A stretch of 64,000 nt of DNA from Mycobacterium branderi (lineage in GTDB: Bacteria; Actinomycetota; Actinomycetes; Mycobacteriales; Mycobacteriaceae). Shown piece after piece: positions 44,307 through 54,635 of this stretch; positions within the stretch are counted from its first letter, which is position 1; each line of letters starts with the position of its first letter. The DNA lies in the NCBI RefSeq assembly GCF_010728725.1, contig NZ_AP022606.1:3968001-4032000 (forward strand), given 5' to 3'. The position numbers and the translations under genes are program-made. The notes beneath the pieces were generated by a model. That model was given only the letters and a program-made list of their open reading frames with translations. It was not told the origin of the DNA and searched no databases.

Positions 44307-45566
44307 ATGCCGACTCCGAATCTTCCCCCCGGATTCGATTTCACCGACCCCGACATCTACGCCGAGCGGTTGCCGGTCGAGGAGCTGGCCGAGATGCGTC
44401 GGGTCGCGCCGATCTGGTGGAACGAGCAGCCGATCGGTGCGGGCGGATTCGACGACGGCGGCTTCTGGGTGGTTACCAAGCACAAGGACGTCAAGGAGAT
44501 CTCGCTGCGCAGCGACGTCTTCTCCAGCCTGAAGAAGACCGCGTTGCCCCGGTACAAGGACGGCACCGTCGGCGAGCAGATCGAGCGCGGCAAGTTCGTC
44601 CTGCTCAACATGGACGCGCCGCAGCACACCAGGCTGCGCAAGATCGTCTCGCGGGCCTTCACCCCGCGGGCCGTCGAACGGCTGCGCGACGAGCTGGGCG
44701 AGCGTGCCCGGCGCATCGTGCAGGCAGCAGCCGCCGAGGGCGCCGGCGACTTCGTCGAACAGGTCTCATGTGAGTTGCCGCTGCAGGCCATCGCCGGACT
44801 GATGGGTGTGCCGCAGGAAGACCGCAAGAAGCTGTTCCACTGGTCCAATCAGATGGTGGGCGACCAGGATCCCGAGTTCGCCAGCAACGACGCCATCACC
44901 GCGTCGGTCGAGCTGATCATGTACGGCATGCAGATGGCCGCCGAGAAGGCCAAGAACCCGGGCCAGGATCTGGTCACCACGTTGATCCAGGCCGACGTCG
45001 ACGGGCACAAGCTCTCCGAGGACGAGTTCGGCTTCTTCGTCATCCTGCTGGCCGTCGCCGGCAACGAGACCACCCGAAACTCCATCACCCAGGGAATGAT
45101 GGCGTTCACCGACTTCCCCGATCAGTGGGAGCTCTTCAAGAAGGAGCGGCCCGCCACGGCCGCCGACGAGATCGTGCGCTGGGCGACTCCTGTGACGTCG
45201 TTCCAGCGCACCGCATTGCGCGACTACGAGCTCTCCGGTGTGCAGATCAAGGAAGGCCAGCGGGTGGTGATGTTCTACCGCTCCGCCAACTTCGACGAAG
45301 AGGTGTTCGACGACCCGTTCACCTTCAACATTCTGCGGGATCCCAACCCGCACGTGGGATTTGGCGGCACCGGCGCGCATTACTGCATGGGGGCTAACCT
45401 GGCGCGGATGACGATCGACCTCATTTTCAACGCGATCGCCGACCAGATGCCCGACCTGACGCCTCTTGGTAAACCCGAGCGGCTGCGGTCGGGCTGGCTC
45501 AACGGGATCAAGCACTGGCAGGTCGACTACCACACCGCAGGCGCGAAATACCCTGTCGCGCATTAG
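44307..45566 (+). CDS. cyp125: Cytochrome P450 of the CYP125 family (sterol/methyl-branched chain terminal hydroxylase)
   Basis: 419 residues. Close to M. tuberculosis CYP125A1 along its whole length as I remember it: NLPPGFDFTDPDIYAERLPV, LNMDAPQHTRLRKIVSRAFT, CELPLQAIAGLMGVPQEDRK, and the C-terminal LRSGWLNGIKHWQVDY. P450 motifs: I-helix AGNETTRN, ExxR in ADEIVRW, and the heme loop GFGGTGAHYCMGANL with the ligand at Cys360. CYP125 enzymes hydroxylate the terminal methyl of cholesterol and cholestenone to start side-chain breakdown. Here the gene sits outside the usual igr/KstR locus, so it is probably a second CYP125 paralogue. ATG 44307 (MPTPNLPPG) is preferred over 44274 because GAGGAG precedes it. 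A KstR-type box lies upstream. Confidence 0.92.
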   Translation: MPTPNLPPGFDFTDPDIYAERLPVEELAEMRRVAPIWWNEQPIGAGGFDDGGFWVVTKHKDVKEISLRSDVFSSLKKTALPRYKDGTVGEQIERGKFVLLNMDAPQHTRLRKIVSRAFTPRAVERLRDELGERARRIVQAAAAEGAGDFVEQVSCELPLQAIAGLMGVPQEDRKKLFHWSNQMVGDQDPEFASNDAITASVELIMYGMQMAAEKAKNPGQDLVTTLIQADVDGHKLSEDEFGFFVILLAVAGNETTRNSITQGMMAFTDFPDQWELFKKERPATAADEIVRWATPVTSFQRTALRDYELSGVQIKEGQRVVMFYRSANFDEEVFDDPFTFNILRDPNPHVGFGGTGAHYCMGANLARMTIDLIFNAIADQMPDLTPLGKPERLRSGWLNGIKHWQVDYHTAGAKYPVAH

Positions 45567-45575
45567 GCTGCGCCC

Positions 45576-46586
45576 ATGCCCTCACACAAAGCAGTCCAGG
45601 TGAAGTCCGCGGGCGCGCCGCTAGAGATCGCCGACGTCGAGACAACGTCGCCTGGGCGCGGCGAAGTGCGCATCGATGTCGGCGCCTGCGGTATCTGCGG
45701 CACCGACGCTCACTTTGTCGCCGGCGCATTTCCCGGCCTGTCCTGGCCACTGACTCCGGGGCATGAAATCGCCGGCAAAATCGCCGAGATCGGGCCGGGC
45801 GTCGAGGACTTCGCGGTGGGCGATCGCGTCGCCGTCGGATGGTTCGGCGGAAACTGCAACCACTGCGACCAGTGCCGCAAAGGCCGTTTCATCCACTGTC
45901 TCAACGGTAAGGTGCCGAGCTGGCACTATCCCGGCGGCTACGCCGAATCGGTGACGGTACCTGCCACCGCACTGGCTCGAATTCCCCCCGAGCTGTCCGA
46001 CGCGGAAGCCGCACCGATGGGGTGTGCCGGTGTCACGACCTACAACGCGCTGCGTCACACCAAGGCGCTGCCCGGTGACCGGGTGGCGATTCTCGGCGTC
46101 GGCGGGCTTGGCCATCTCGGTGTGCAGTTCTCCCGGGCAATGGGTTTCGAGACCGTCGCGATCAATCGTGGCACCGCCAAGGCGGACGATGCCCGCGAGC
46201 TGGGCGCTCACCACTACATCGACGCCACCGGCGACGTGTCGCAAGCACTCAAAGCTCTGGGCGGTGTCGCGGTCGTGTTGGCCACCGCCGGCAATGCGCA
46301 GGCCATGGCGGCGACCGTCGGCGGCCTGCAGCCTCAAGGCGAATTGGTCACGCTCGGCGTCACGCCCGAGCCGCTGCCGATCAGCCCGCTGCAGTTGATC
46401 AACCCCGGCCTGTCGATCGTCGGCCATCCGTCCGGGACCGCCAAAGGGGTTGAGGACACAATGCAATTCGCCGTGCTGTCCGGTGTGCGGGCATGGATTG
46501 AGGAACTGCCGCTGGCGCAAGCTGCCGACGGCTACGCGGCCCTGGAGCAGGGACGCGCGCACTACCGGACCGTCCTGACCGTGTGA
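45576..46586 (+). CDS. Zinc-dependent alcohol dehydrogenase (MDR family)
   Basis: 336 residues. Catalytic zinc ligands: Cys38 or Cys41 in GACGICGTDAH, the GHE motif (His63, Glu64), and Cys in APMGCAGVTTYNAL. Four structural zinc cysteines (94, 97, 100, 108) lie in NCNHCDQCRKGRFIHC. The NAD(P) site is GVGGLGHLGVQ. It oxidises alcohols or reduces aldehydes in the cytosol; the substrate is unknown. After CYP125 it could oxidise the terminal alcohol, which is inference from order only. A TAGGCT hexamer lies 6 bases before the ATG and overlaps the CYP125 stop codon, so the gene may have its own leaderless promoter. Its stop overlaps the GTG of the next gene. Confidence 0.88.
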   Translation: MPSHKAVQVKSAGAPLEIADVETTSPGRGEVRIDVGACGICGTDAHFVAGAFPGLSWPLTPGHEIAGKIAEIGPGVEDFAVGDRVAVGWFGGNCNHCDQCRKGRFIHCLNGKVPSWHYPGGYAESVTVPATALARIPPELSDAEAAPMGCAGVTTYNALRHTKALPGDRVAILGVGGLGHLGVQFSRAMGFETVAINRGTAKADDARELGAHHYIDATGDVSQALKALGGVAVVLATAGNAQAMAATVGGLQPQGELVTLGVTPEPLPISPLQLINPGLSIVGHPSGTAKGVEDTMQFAVLSGVRAWIEELPLAQAADGYAALEQGRAHYRTVLTV

Positions 46587-47140
46587 CTCAGCGCAGCGGA
46601 GCCGTCTGGACCCTGAACGCATCCGACGGCGACTTAAGTGTTCACACCGGGGTCACCGGCCGCGCGGCGAGGATGGGCCATCGCCTCACGATTGCGATGC
46701 GGCAATGGCATGCCACGGTGACATGGGCCGGCGATGAACCGGTCGCGGCCGAACTGGCCGTCGATGTGGCTTCGCTCGACGTGGTGCGCGGCGAAGGGGG
46801 CGTCACGCCGTTGTCCGGGGCGGAGAAGTCGCTGGTGCGGTCGAACGCGCTGCGCTTGCTGGACGCCGGCCGGTTTCCCGAGATCACCTTTGTCGCCGAG
46901 GATATCGCCAAGAGCGCCGACGGCTACCGCCTAACCGGGCCGCTGCAGATCCGGGGCAAGACGCGCATGCAGGTAATCGACCTTGGCACAACGGATCTCG
47001 GTAACTCTTGGCGGATGTCTGCGCAAGCCACCGTCCGCCAATCGGATTTCGGTGTCAAGCCGTACTCGTTGTTGATGGGCTCGTTGAAGGTCGCCGACGA
47101 GGTGACTGTGTCGTTCACCGCGCAGCACGCGAAACATTAG
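46583..47140 (+). CDS. YceI-family protein (Rv1890c-like)
   Basis: 185 residues, GTG start overlapping the preceding stop. It has the YceI lipocalin-like pattern: SVHTGVTGRAARMGHRLTI, AELAVDVASLDVVRGEGG, RFPEITFVAEDI, LTGPLQIRGKTRMQV and FGVKPYSLLMGSLKVADEV. YceI proteins bind amphiphilic lipids such as polyprenoids in a beta-barrel. There is no signal peptide, so a cytosolic location is expected. M. tuberculosis Rv1890c is similar in size and neighbourhood. It is translationally coupled to the dehydrogenase upstream. Confidence 0.82.
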   Translation: MTQRSGAVWTLNASDGDLSVHTGVTGRAARMGHRLTIAMRQWHATVTWAGDEPVAAELAVDVASLDVVRGEGGVTPLSGAEKSLVRSNALRLLDAGRFPEITFVAEDIAKSADGYRLTGPLQIRGKTRMQVIDLGTTDLGNSWRMSAQATVRQSDFGVKPYSLLMGSLKVADEVTVSFTAQHAKH

Positions 47141-47147
47141 GAGGCTT

Positions 47148-48020
47148 ATGCGGATCGGAGTAGTGTTCCCGCAAACCGAAATCGGCGCCGACGCCGGCGC
47201 GGTGCGCGCCTACGCCCAGCAGGTCGAGGGACTCGGCTTCACCCACCTGCTCGCCTATGACCACGTCGTCGGCGCCGATCCGGCGATCCACACCGGTTGG
47301 GCCGGACCCTATGACCTGTACAGCACGTTTCACGAGCCGCTGGTGACGTTCGGCTATCTCGCGGCAGTCACCACCTCGCTGGAGTTGGTGACCGGCATCG
47401 TGATCCTGCCGCAACGCCAGGCCGTTCTGGTGGCGAAGCAGGCCGCCGAGGTCGACCTGCTCAGCGGTGGCCGGCTGCGCCTCGGCGTCGGATTAGGCTG
47501 GAACACAGTGGAATACGAGGCGCTCGGCGAAGACTTTTCGAACCGCGGTAAGCGCTGTGACGAGCAGGTCGACGTGATGCGCCGGCTCTGGACCGAGCCG
47601 ACGGTCACCTACCGCGGCACCTATCACCAGATCACCGGGGCCGGACTCGCGCCCCTGCCGATTCAGCGACCGATCCCGGTGTGGTTCGGTGCGTCATCGC
47701 GGCGAGCCTGCCGGCGCGCAGGCCGTCTCGGCGACGGCTGGTTTCCCATGGTGGGTCCCGGCCCGGACCTCGAGCGGGCACGTCAGGCGGTGCGGGACGC
47801 GGCAATCGAAGCGGGCCGAGACCCGGCCGGTATCGGCATGGAGGGCCGTGTCTCGTGGCGTGGCAACCCCGATCGGCTCGTCGAGGAACTCCGCCGCTGG
47901 GCCGACGCCGGTGCCTCGCACGCCTCGATCAACACCATGGGCGCGGGGTTGGCGTCGGTCGACGACCACCTGACCGCATTGACGCGGGCCGCAGAAGCCG
48001 CACAAGTGCTCGACGGCTGA
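47148..48020 (+). CDS. LLM-class F420-dependent oxidoreductase
   Basis: 290 residues, luciferase-like TIM barrel. The sequence opens with MRIGVVFPQTEIGADAGAVR and has HLLAYDHVVGAD, LVTGIVILPQRQAVLVAKQA, EVDLLSGGRLRLGVGLGWN and IPVWFGASSRRACRRAGRLG, the pattern of the TIGR03619-type mycobacterial F420 group. The enzyme reduces or oxidises an unknown substrate using coenzyme F420 or FMN. TAGGAGG lies 4 bases before the ATG, and the gene follows the YceI gene by 7 bases, so the 45576-48020 genes look like one transcription unit. Confidence 0.9.
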   Translation: MRIGVVFPQTEIGADAGAVRAYAQQVEGLGFTHLLAYDHVVGADPAIHTGWAGPYDLYSTFHEPLVTFGYLAAVTTSLELVTGIVILPQRQAVLVAKQAAEVDLLSGGRLRLGVGLGWNTVEYEALGEDFSNRGKRCDEQVDVMRRLWTEPTVTYRGTYHQITGAGLAPLPIQRPIPVWFGASSRRACRRAGRLGDGWFPMVGPGPDLERARQAVRDAAIEAGRDPAGIGMEGRVSWRGNPDRLVEELRRWADAGASHASINTMGAGLASVDDHLTALTRAAEAAQVLDG

Positions 48021-48095
48021 CGAAATTGGCGGCGAGGGTTGCCAAAATGGCAACGGCGGCTCATCCTCTAGCCGAGCCCACGTGAGGAGCTGTCG

Positions 48096-48794
48096 ATGAC
48101 GCAACCCGAATCCACCGCTTATCCCGTCCGCGTTCGAGGCGACCTCGATCCAGCCCTGTCGCGATGGCAATGGCTGATCAAATGGATCCTGGCCATCCCG
48201 CACTACATCGTTTTGTTCTTCTTGCACATCGCGGTCTTGGTGGTCACCGTGATCGCCTTCTTCGCGATTCTGTTCACCGGCAAATATCCCCGCGCGTTGT
48301 TCGACTTCAGCGTCGGTGTCAAGCGATGGCGTTGGCGCGTCACGTTTTACGCGCTGACTGCGCTGGGCACCGACAAATACCCGCCGTTCAGCCTGCAGCC
48401 CAACGCCGAGTATCCGGCCGATTTGGAGGTCGACTATCCGGAGCGGCTGAGTCGCGGCCTGGTGCTCGTCAAATGGTGGCTACTGGCCATTCCGCACTAC
48501 CTGATACTGCTGGCCTTCTTCACCGGCGGCTGGCGGTTTCTCATGGTCGACCCGAACGAGGTCGTCGGCTACGACCTGCCGCCGCTGATCGCGATCCTGC
48601 TGGTGATCTCCCTGTTGGGTCTGCTGTTCACCCGCCGCTACCCGAAAGGCTTGTACGACTTCGTGATCGGGATCAACCGGTGGGCGATTCGGGTGCGGGC
48701 GTACAGCGCGCTGATGCGCGACGAGTATCCGCCGTTCCGCCTCGACATGGGCGCGCGCGAAGCCGAGCGTCCGGCAGTGACCGAAACCCCTTGA
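48096..48794 (+). CDS. DUF4389 integral membrane protein
   Basis: 232 residues made of two similar halves. Each half has the pattern R-W-x-x-x-K-W-x-L-A-I-P-H-Y followed by a transmembrane helix: LIKWILAIPHYIVLFFLHIA, then LVKWWLLAIPHYLILLAFF. Each half ends with a short YPRALFDFSVGVKRW / YPKGLYDFVIGINRW motif. Three or four membrane helices are expected. DUF4389 proteins are common in Actinobacteria and have no known function. GTGAGGAGC upstream provides a ribosome binding site. Confidence 0.85.
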   Translation: MTQPESTAYPVRVRGDLDPALSRWQWLIKWILAIPHYIVLFFLHIAVLVVTVIAFFAILFTGKYPRALFDFSVGVKRWRWRVTFYALTALGTDKYPPFSLQPNAEYPADLEVDYPERLSRGLVLVKWWLLAIPHYLILLAFFTGGWRFLMVDPNEVVGYDLPPLIAILLVISLLGLLFTRRYPKGLYDFVIGINRWAIRVRAYSALMRDEYPPFRLDMGAREAERPAVTETP

Positions 48795-48913
48795 GCTGCT
48801 TAGTGACAGTTTGAAAACAGGTTTTGGGCGTCTCGCGTGTGATCCGGAATCGCTGCACTTTGCTGAGCTACAGTGTGGCGATCGTAGGTTCGTCGGGGCC
48901 CGCCAGAGGGTTG

Positions 48914-48956
48914 CCACCTGCGATAGCAGGCCGTTGTGACGGAGCGTCGCAGGTGG
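48914..48956. promoter_or_regulatory. Inverted repeat upstream of the acyl-activating enzyme gene
   Basis: CCACCTGCGA (48914-48923) and TCGCAGGTGG (48947-48956) are perfect complements separated by 23 bases. They lie 62-104 bases before the GTG at 49018. A related GTCGCAGGTAGGG occurs on the minus strand near 51890, just upstream of the DUF7159 gene. This could be a regulator site or an mRNA hairpin; I do not recognise it. Confidence 0.35.
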
Positions 48957-49017
48957 GACATGTCTTTTGTTCACAGCCACGACTGCATGCCGAGCGACGT
49001 GCACGGGGGAGGCTGTC

Positions 49018-50652
49018 GTGAGCGCATTTACCGACAGAATGTTCGCCAATGCTTTGTCCAGTCGCAATGGGATGACGACGGGCGAGCCGGCCTCCCCGGT
49101 TAGGCATACGTGGGCGCAGGTACACGAGCGGGCGCGCCGGGCAGCAGGCGGTTTGGCGGCCGCCGGCGTCGGGCACGGCGACGCCGTGGCGGTATTGGCA
49201 GGTGCGCCCGTCGAAATCGCGCCAATCGCCCAGGGGCTGTGGATGCGCGGGGCCAGCATCACGATGCTGCATCAGCCAACGCCGCGCACCGACCTACAGT
49301 CCTGGGCGGCCGAGACGGCAGCGGTGATCGGCGTGATCGGGGCTCGGGCCGTAATCATCTCCGACCCATTCATGCCAGCCGCTCCCCTGCTGACCGAGCT
49401 GGATATGCGTGTGCTCACCGTCGACCGACTGCTTGCCGCGGACCCGGTCGATCCCGTGGAAACCCGTGATGACGACGTGGCGCTGTTGCAGTTGACGTCT
49501 GGCTCGACCGGCTCGCCGAAGGCGGTCCGCATCACTCACCGCAACCTGGTGTCCAATGCCGAGGCGATGTTCAGCGGCGCGAAATACGACCTCGACAACG
49601 ATGTCATCGTGAGCTGGTTGCCGCTCTTCCACGACATGGGGATGACCGGATTTCTCACTGTGCCAATGTATTTCGGTGCCGAGCTGGTGAAGATCACGCC
49701 GATGGACTTCCTGCGCGACGTCCTGCTGTGGGCCAGGCTGATCGACAAGTACAAAGGCACCATGACGGCTGCCCCTAACTTCGCTTATTCGTTGCTGGCC
49801 AAGCGATTACGCGCGCAAAGCACGCCCGGCCAATTCGACTTGTCGAGCCTGCGGTGGGCGCTGTCAGGCGCGGAACACGTCGAACCGGACGACGTGGACG
49901 ATTTGTGTGCGGCCGGCGCACCGTTCGGACTGCGGCCCGAGGCCATCGTGCCCGCCTACGGCATGGCTGAGACGACGGTGGCGGTGTCGTTTTCGGAGTG
50001 TGGCGCCGGTCTGACGGTCGACGAGGTCGACGCCGACCTGCTTGCGGTTCTGCGCCACGCCGTTCCGGCAACCAAGGGCAAGACGCGCCGGCTGGCCTGT
50101 CTGGGCCCGTTGCTGGCGGGCCTGGAGGCCCGCATCGTCGACGACGACGCCAACGTGTTGCCTGCGCGCGGTGTCGGACTGATCCAGGTCCGCGGCGAGC
50201 CGGTCACATCCGGCTACACCACGGCGGCTGGCTTTGTGGCCGCACAAGACGATCAGGGCTGGTATGACACTGGCGATCTGGGCTATCTGACCGAAAACGG
50301 TCACATCGTGGTGTGTGGCCGGGTCAAAGACGTCATCATCATGGCGGGCCGCAACATCTACCCGACCGACATCGAGCGGGCAGCTGAACGCGTCGACGGG
50401 GTTCGGTCCGGCTGCGCGGCCGCGGTGCGGCTGCACGCGGGGCTCTCAAGGGAGACGTTTGCCGTCGCTGTCGAGTCGAACGCCTTCGACACGCCCGCAG
50501 AGGTGCGCCGCATCGAACACCAGGTGGCCCACGAGGTGGTGGCCGAGGTCGACGTGCGGCCACGGAAGGTCGCGGTAGTGGCTCCGGGAACGATTCCCAA
50601 AACACCGTCGGGCAAGCTGCGTCGCTCCTACGCGCTCTCGCTCGTCGGCTGA
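49018..50652 (+). CDS. Acyl-activating enzyme (Pks16/FadD-like fatty-acyl-AMP ligase or CoA ligase)
   Basis: 544 residues of the ANL superfamily. Motifs: P-loop [95 protein letters not shown] and the catalytic lysine in TPSGKLRRS. Its sequence is very close to what I recall of M. tuberculosis Rv1013 (Pks16), from [20 protein letters not shown] to the C-terminus. The enzyme forms an acyl-adenylate; the HDMG and APNFAY blocks are typical of the acyl-AMP ligase branch, which passes acyl groups to carrier proteins. GTG 49018 is chosen because GGGGGAGG lies just upstream. It could in principle prime the NRPS starter domain 15 kb away, but nothing links them directly. Confidence 0.88.
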   Translation: MSAFTDRMFANALSSRNGMTTGEPASPVRHTWAQVHERARRAAGGLAAAGVGHGDAVAVLAGAPVEIAPIAQGLWMRGASITMLHQPTPRTDLQSWAAETAAVIGVIGARAVIISDPFMPAAPLLTELDMRVLTVDRLLAADPVDPVETRDDDVALLQLTSGSTGSPKAVRITHRNLVSNAEAMFSGAKYDLDNDVIVSWLPLFHDMGMTGFLTVPMYFGAELVKITPMDFLRDVLLWARLIDKYKGTMTAAPNFAYSLLAKRLRAQSTPGQFDLSSLRWALSGAEHVEPDDVDDLCAAGAPFGLRPEAIVPAYGMAETTVAVSFSECGAGLTVDEVDADLLAVLRHAVPATKGKTRRLACLGPLLAGLEARIVDDDANVLPARGVGLIQVRGEPVTSGYTTAAGFVAAQDDQGWYDTGDLGYLTENGHIVVCGRVKDVIIMAGRNIYPTDIERAAERVDGVRSGCAAAVRLHAGLSRETFAVAVESNAFDTPAEVRRIEHQVAHEVVAEVDVRPRKVAVVAPGTIPKTPSGKLRRSYALSLVG

Positions 50653-50659
50653 CCGGCCG

Positions 50660-51865
50660 CTAGGGCGCCGGCGCCCCGGGGTTGGGCGGCGGCGGGGCAG
50701 GTGCCGGAGCAGCATCGTCAGGTACTCCGTGCAGGCGGTTGAGCAGCTTTGTCAATAGCGGGTGCGGGTCGGGCTCCGGCGGGGGCGCGGCAGGCGGCGG
50801 TGGGGCCGGGACCGGTTCGGCGGCCGGCACGTTGACCGGCTGCTCTGCCGACACCACAGTTTGTGGCTCGGCGGGGGCGGCGGCGACGGTCGGCTCCTGC
50901 GTCGGCTCCGGTTGCGGCGCCGCGTGCGGAGCCGACGTCGGTACCTTTGCCGGTGGCGGAGTGGGCGCCTTGGCCACCGGTGCCGGTGCGGTCTTGTGGA
51001 CCGCCTGCTTCACGGGTCCGGCGGGCTTGTCTGGAAGCAGTCGCGGGCCGATCGCCAGCGACACGGACGCGACCAGCGTCACCGCACCGGCCACCAGCAT
51101 GGTCAACGCGCCGGCATAACCCCGCGGCCGCGCAGGCGCCGGCGCTGGAGTGACCGCATCGATCGACTCGACCAGCGGGGCATCGGTGAAGTCGGTGTTC
51201 TGCGCCGAGGCCAGGGCCGCGCCGCGGGCCAGGGCCAGCGGTGTGCCGCTTTGGGTGAACACCGGCACCGGCAACGCCTTCTCCAGCTGCCACGAGAGCG
51301 CGTCGAGGTCGTGATCGGGGCCGACGACCACCACGCCACCCGGTTGCCAGGTGCTGCGGTCGAACATCGCGGTCAGCCACGCGGTGAGCCGGTCGGCGCC
51401 GCCGTCCAGCTGTTTGACGGCGGTTTTAGCCTCGTCCTCCGACCCGTCGACCATCACCACGGTTGTCGACTCGCCCTGCAGGAGGCACACCGCGGCCGTG
51501 TCGTAGCCGACGACGGGTGCGACGCCGCGTGCCAGCGTCTCGGCGGCCTCAACCAACCGAATCGGCACGACGTTGTCGAACCCCGCCTCGGTCAACGACT
51601 CCAAGAGCAGCGCGGCCTCGGCCGCGGCATCGTCGGTCCATGTGACGCCGACCACATGGAGTCGCTGATCGTGCCGCGCCGCCGCGGCCTGGGCCTCTAA
51701 GACTGCCGCCGTCGCCTGCTCGGAGGTGTTGGCCGCGCGAATCCCGCCGCCGGTACGCACTGCGAAGTCGCCGTGATCCACGATGGCGCCGTCGGCGTGG
51801 CGGCCTTCGACCAGCACCCAGCCGCCGGCCGTGGGCGTCAGCGACAGCCCTAGTACCGTATCCAA
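50660..51865 (-). CDS. Mycobacterial DUF7159 membrane protein with Pro-rich C-terminal tail
   Basis: 401 residues. The N-terminal ~240 residues (LGLSLTPTAGGWVLVEG, VVGVTWTDDAAAEAALLLES, PGGVVVVGPDHDLDALSW) look like the actin/Hsp70-type ATPase fold described for DUF7159 proteins. A single transmembrane segment follows near 248-272 (LTMLVAGAVTLVASVSLAIG), then a long Pro/Ala-rich tail that would lie outside the membrane, ending PPPPNPGAPAP. No function is established. The start codon is TTG 51865, supported by GAGGTG 5 bases before it. It is convergent with the acyl-activating gene, with only 7 bases between the stops. Confidence 0.82.
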   Translation of the reverse strand: MDTVLGLSLTPTAGGWVLVEGRHADGAIVDHGDFAVRTGGGIRAANTSEQATAAVLEAQAAAARHDQRLHVVGVTWTDDAAAEAALLLESLTEAGFDNVVPIRLVEAAETLARGVAPVVGYDTAAVCLLQGESTTVVMVDGSEDEAKTAVKQLDGGADRLTAWLTAMFDRSTWQPGGVVVVGPDHDLDALSWQLEKALPVPVFTQSGTPLALARGAALASAQNTDFTDAPLVESIDAVTPAPAPARPRGYAGALTMLVAGAVTLVASVSLAIGPRLLPDKPAGPVKQAVHKTAPAPVAKAPTPPPAKVPTSAPHAAPQPEPTQEPTVAAAPAEPQTVVSAEQPVNVPAAEPVPAPPPPAAPPPEPDPHPLLTKLLNRLHGVPDDAAPAPAPPPPNPGAPAP

Positions 51866-53192
<1,327 letters not shown>

Positions 53193-53207
53193 ACCTCGCT
53201 TCGAGCA

Positions 53208-53247
53208 AAAACTGCGCTTGGCGGATCGCCGTCAAGCGCAGTTTTTC
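53208..53247 (+). terminator. Intrinsic terminator after fbpB
   Basis: Perfect 14-bp inverted repeat AAAAACTGCGCTTG / CAAGCGCAGTTTTT with a 12-base loop. It ends in a run of five T, a canonical rho-independent terminator. It is symmetric, so it could also work on the other strand. Confidence 0.9.
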
Positions 53248-53342
53248 TGTTGGGCCGCTCCCCTTTCCGAACGCGTTCAAGGCGCGCACAATCGGAATAC
53301 GCGACGGAATCAGCTCGACCAAAAGAAGGAAGGTTCTGTGCG

Positions 53343-53570
53343 ATGAAGGCCAAGGTTGGCGATTGGCTGGTCATCAAGGGAACAACAGTTGCACAGCCGG
53401 ACCATCGTGGCTTGATCACCGAGGTGCGCTCCCCCGACGGCTCACCGCCTTACGTGGTGCAGTGGGCCAGCGACCACGTGGCGACGGTGTTCCCCGGCCC
53501 CGACGCTCTCGTCGTCTCGTCACAGGAGATGGATGCCGCCGATGCCCGGGCGACGCACCGGGTTCACTGA
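53343..53570 (+). CDS. DUF1918 small protein
   Basis: 75 residues, an SH3-like single domain: MKAKVGDWLVIKGTTVAQPD, then HRGLITEVRSPDGSPPYVVQ and WASDHVATVFPGPDALVV. This is the complete DUF1918 pattern found across Actinobacteria. Function unknown; probably cytosolic. AAGGAAGG lies about 10 bases before the ATG at 53343. Upstream in-frame codons have no family similarity. It overlaps the convergent next gene by 7 bases. Confidence 0.85.
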   Translation: MKAKVGDWLVIKGTTVAQPDHRGLITEVRSPDGSPPYVVQWASDHVATVFPGPDALVVSSQEMDAADARATHRVH

Positions 53571-54133
53571 ACCCGGCCGGTGACGTCGACCCAGGCCGTC
53601 GTGTCGCGGCGATGGTCGTTCATGTTGCGGCACTGACCGTATAGGCGCGCGACTCCGAGGTTGGGATAGTCGTCGTCGCGGTAGACAATCGCGGTGACGC
53701 CGTCCTTGTTCAGGGTTTTACCGAACAGGTGCTGGTTGGGTGCCTGTCCCTCAGTCCAGCCGTGCGCAACCATCGCCGCGCCGATGTTTTGGAAGTAGGT
53801 GTCGGCGCGCGCTTCGGCGGGCACGGTGAAGTTCAGGTAGACCGCACCCTGATACGGCGGGTTGTCGCGGTCCTTGCAGGACATCAACAGGTAGCCCGCG
53901 GTTGGTTTCTCCAAGTGCGCGATGTCGACGAGATGCCTTGCCTGCTCGACGACTTCGTTCTCGCTTTGCTCGTCGGAGACCGGCTGGGCGGGCCGATCGA
54001 GATCGGCCGGCGACGAATGAAGCCGACCTACCGCGACGAATGCTCCGCCCAACACCAGCGACAGCGACAACGCAGCGGCAAGCAGGGCTCGAGCAGCCGG
54101 CGAGCGAAGCCATGCGGGTTGGACTGCGGCCAC
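53564..54133 (-). CDS. Membrane-anchored mycobacterial protein of unknown function
   Basis: 189 residues. One N-terminal transmembrane segment (residues ~12-36, ARALLAAALSLSLVLGGAFV), then an extracytoplasmic domain. The latter has QARHLVDIAHLEKPTAGYLL, MSCKDRDNPPYQGAVYLNF, YFQNIGAAMVAHGW and ARLYGQCRNMNDHR; its two Cys could pair. I recall similar anchored proteins in mycobacteria but cannot name the family. GTG 54133 is the only start that includes the whole membrane segment. Confidence 0.7.
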   Translation of the reverse strand: MAAVQPAWLRSPAARALLAAALSLSLVLGGAFVAVGRLHSSPADLDRPAQPVSDEQSENEVVEQARHLVDIAHLEKPTAGYLLMSCKDRDNPPYQGAVYLNFTVPAEARADTYFQNIGAAMVAHGWTEGQAPNQHLFGKTLNKDGVTAIVYRDDDYPNLGVARLYGQCRNMNDHRRDTTAWVDVTGRVQ

Positions 54134-54164
54134 GCACCAGGCTAACTCGTGTAGCCGACCCCGG

Positions 54165-54635
54165 TTAGCCGCCGAGCGCCGCGATGAGCTCCTTGATCTT
54201 GGCCGCCTCGTCGTCGGTCGGCGTCTCGTCGGCTTCGAGTGCGTCGAGAAGTTCCGCCGTCAGCCCGGCGCCGTTGGCAGTCTCCTGCGCGGACAGTTTG
54301 GCCCGCCGGCGCGTGACGTACAGCTGCTGGCCCAACGTCGCGCCGGGCCCTTCCGCGACCCGCTCCATCAGCTCGTCGTATTGGGTGCGAACCCCGCTGA
54401 GCGCCACTATGACCGACGGCGTCGACCGGCCTCGCGACGCCGCCTCCGTCAGCGCCGCCTGCAACTTGCGCAGACCGGACAGAATCACCCCGGCGCGGCC
54501 GGCGAACTCCGGATCGCTGGAATCCGGCAGGGCGTCGATCGATGCGGTGAACATCTGCATTGCCGCCTCGACCAAGCTGACAATGACGGGTGCCTCACCG
54601 TCATCCAGCGCGCCGTCGGCCTTGAATCGATTCAT
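54165..54635 (-). CDS. Small protein with C-terminal XRE-like helix-turn-helix
   Basis: 156 residues. The N-terminal ~95 residues are helical with no motif that I recognise (APVIVSLVEAAMQMFTASID). The C-terminal ~60 residues (LGQQLYVTRRRAKLSAQETA, NGAGLTAELLDALEADE) have the layout of an XRE/Cro helix-turn-helix, ending IKELIAALGG. A DNA-binding role is plausible; targets are unknown. ATG 54635 has no obvious ribosome binding site. It lies 31 bases before the anchored-protein gene on the same strand, so the two may be co-transcribed. Confidence 0.65.
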   Translation of the reverse strand: MNRFKADGALDDGEAPVIVSLVEAAMQMFTASIDALPDSSDPEFAGRAGVILSGLRKLQAALTEAASRGRSTPSVIVALSGVRTQYDELMERVAEGPGATLGQQLYVTRRRAKLSAQETANGAGLTAELLDALEADETPTDDEAAKIKELIAALGG

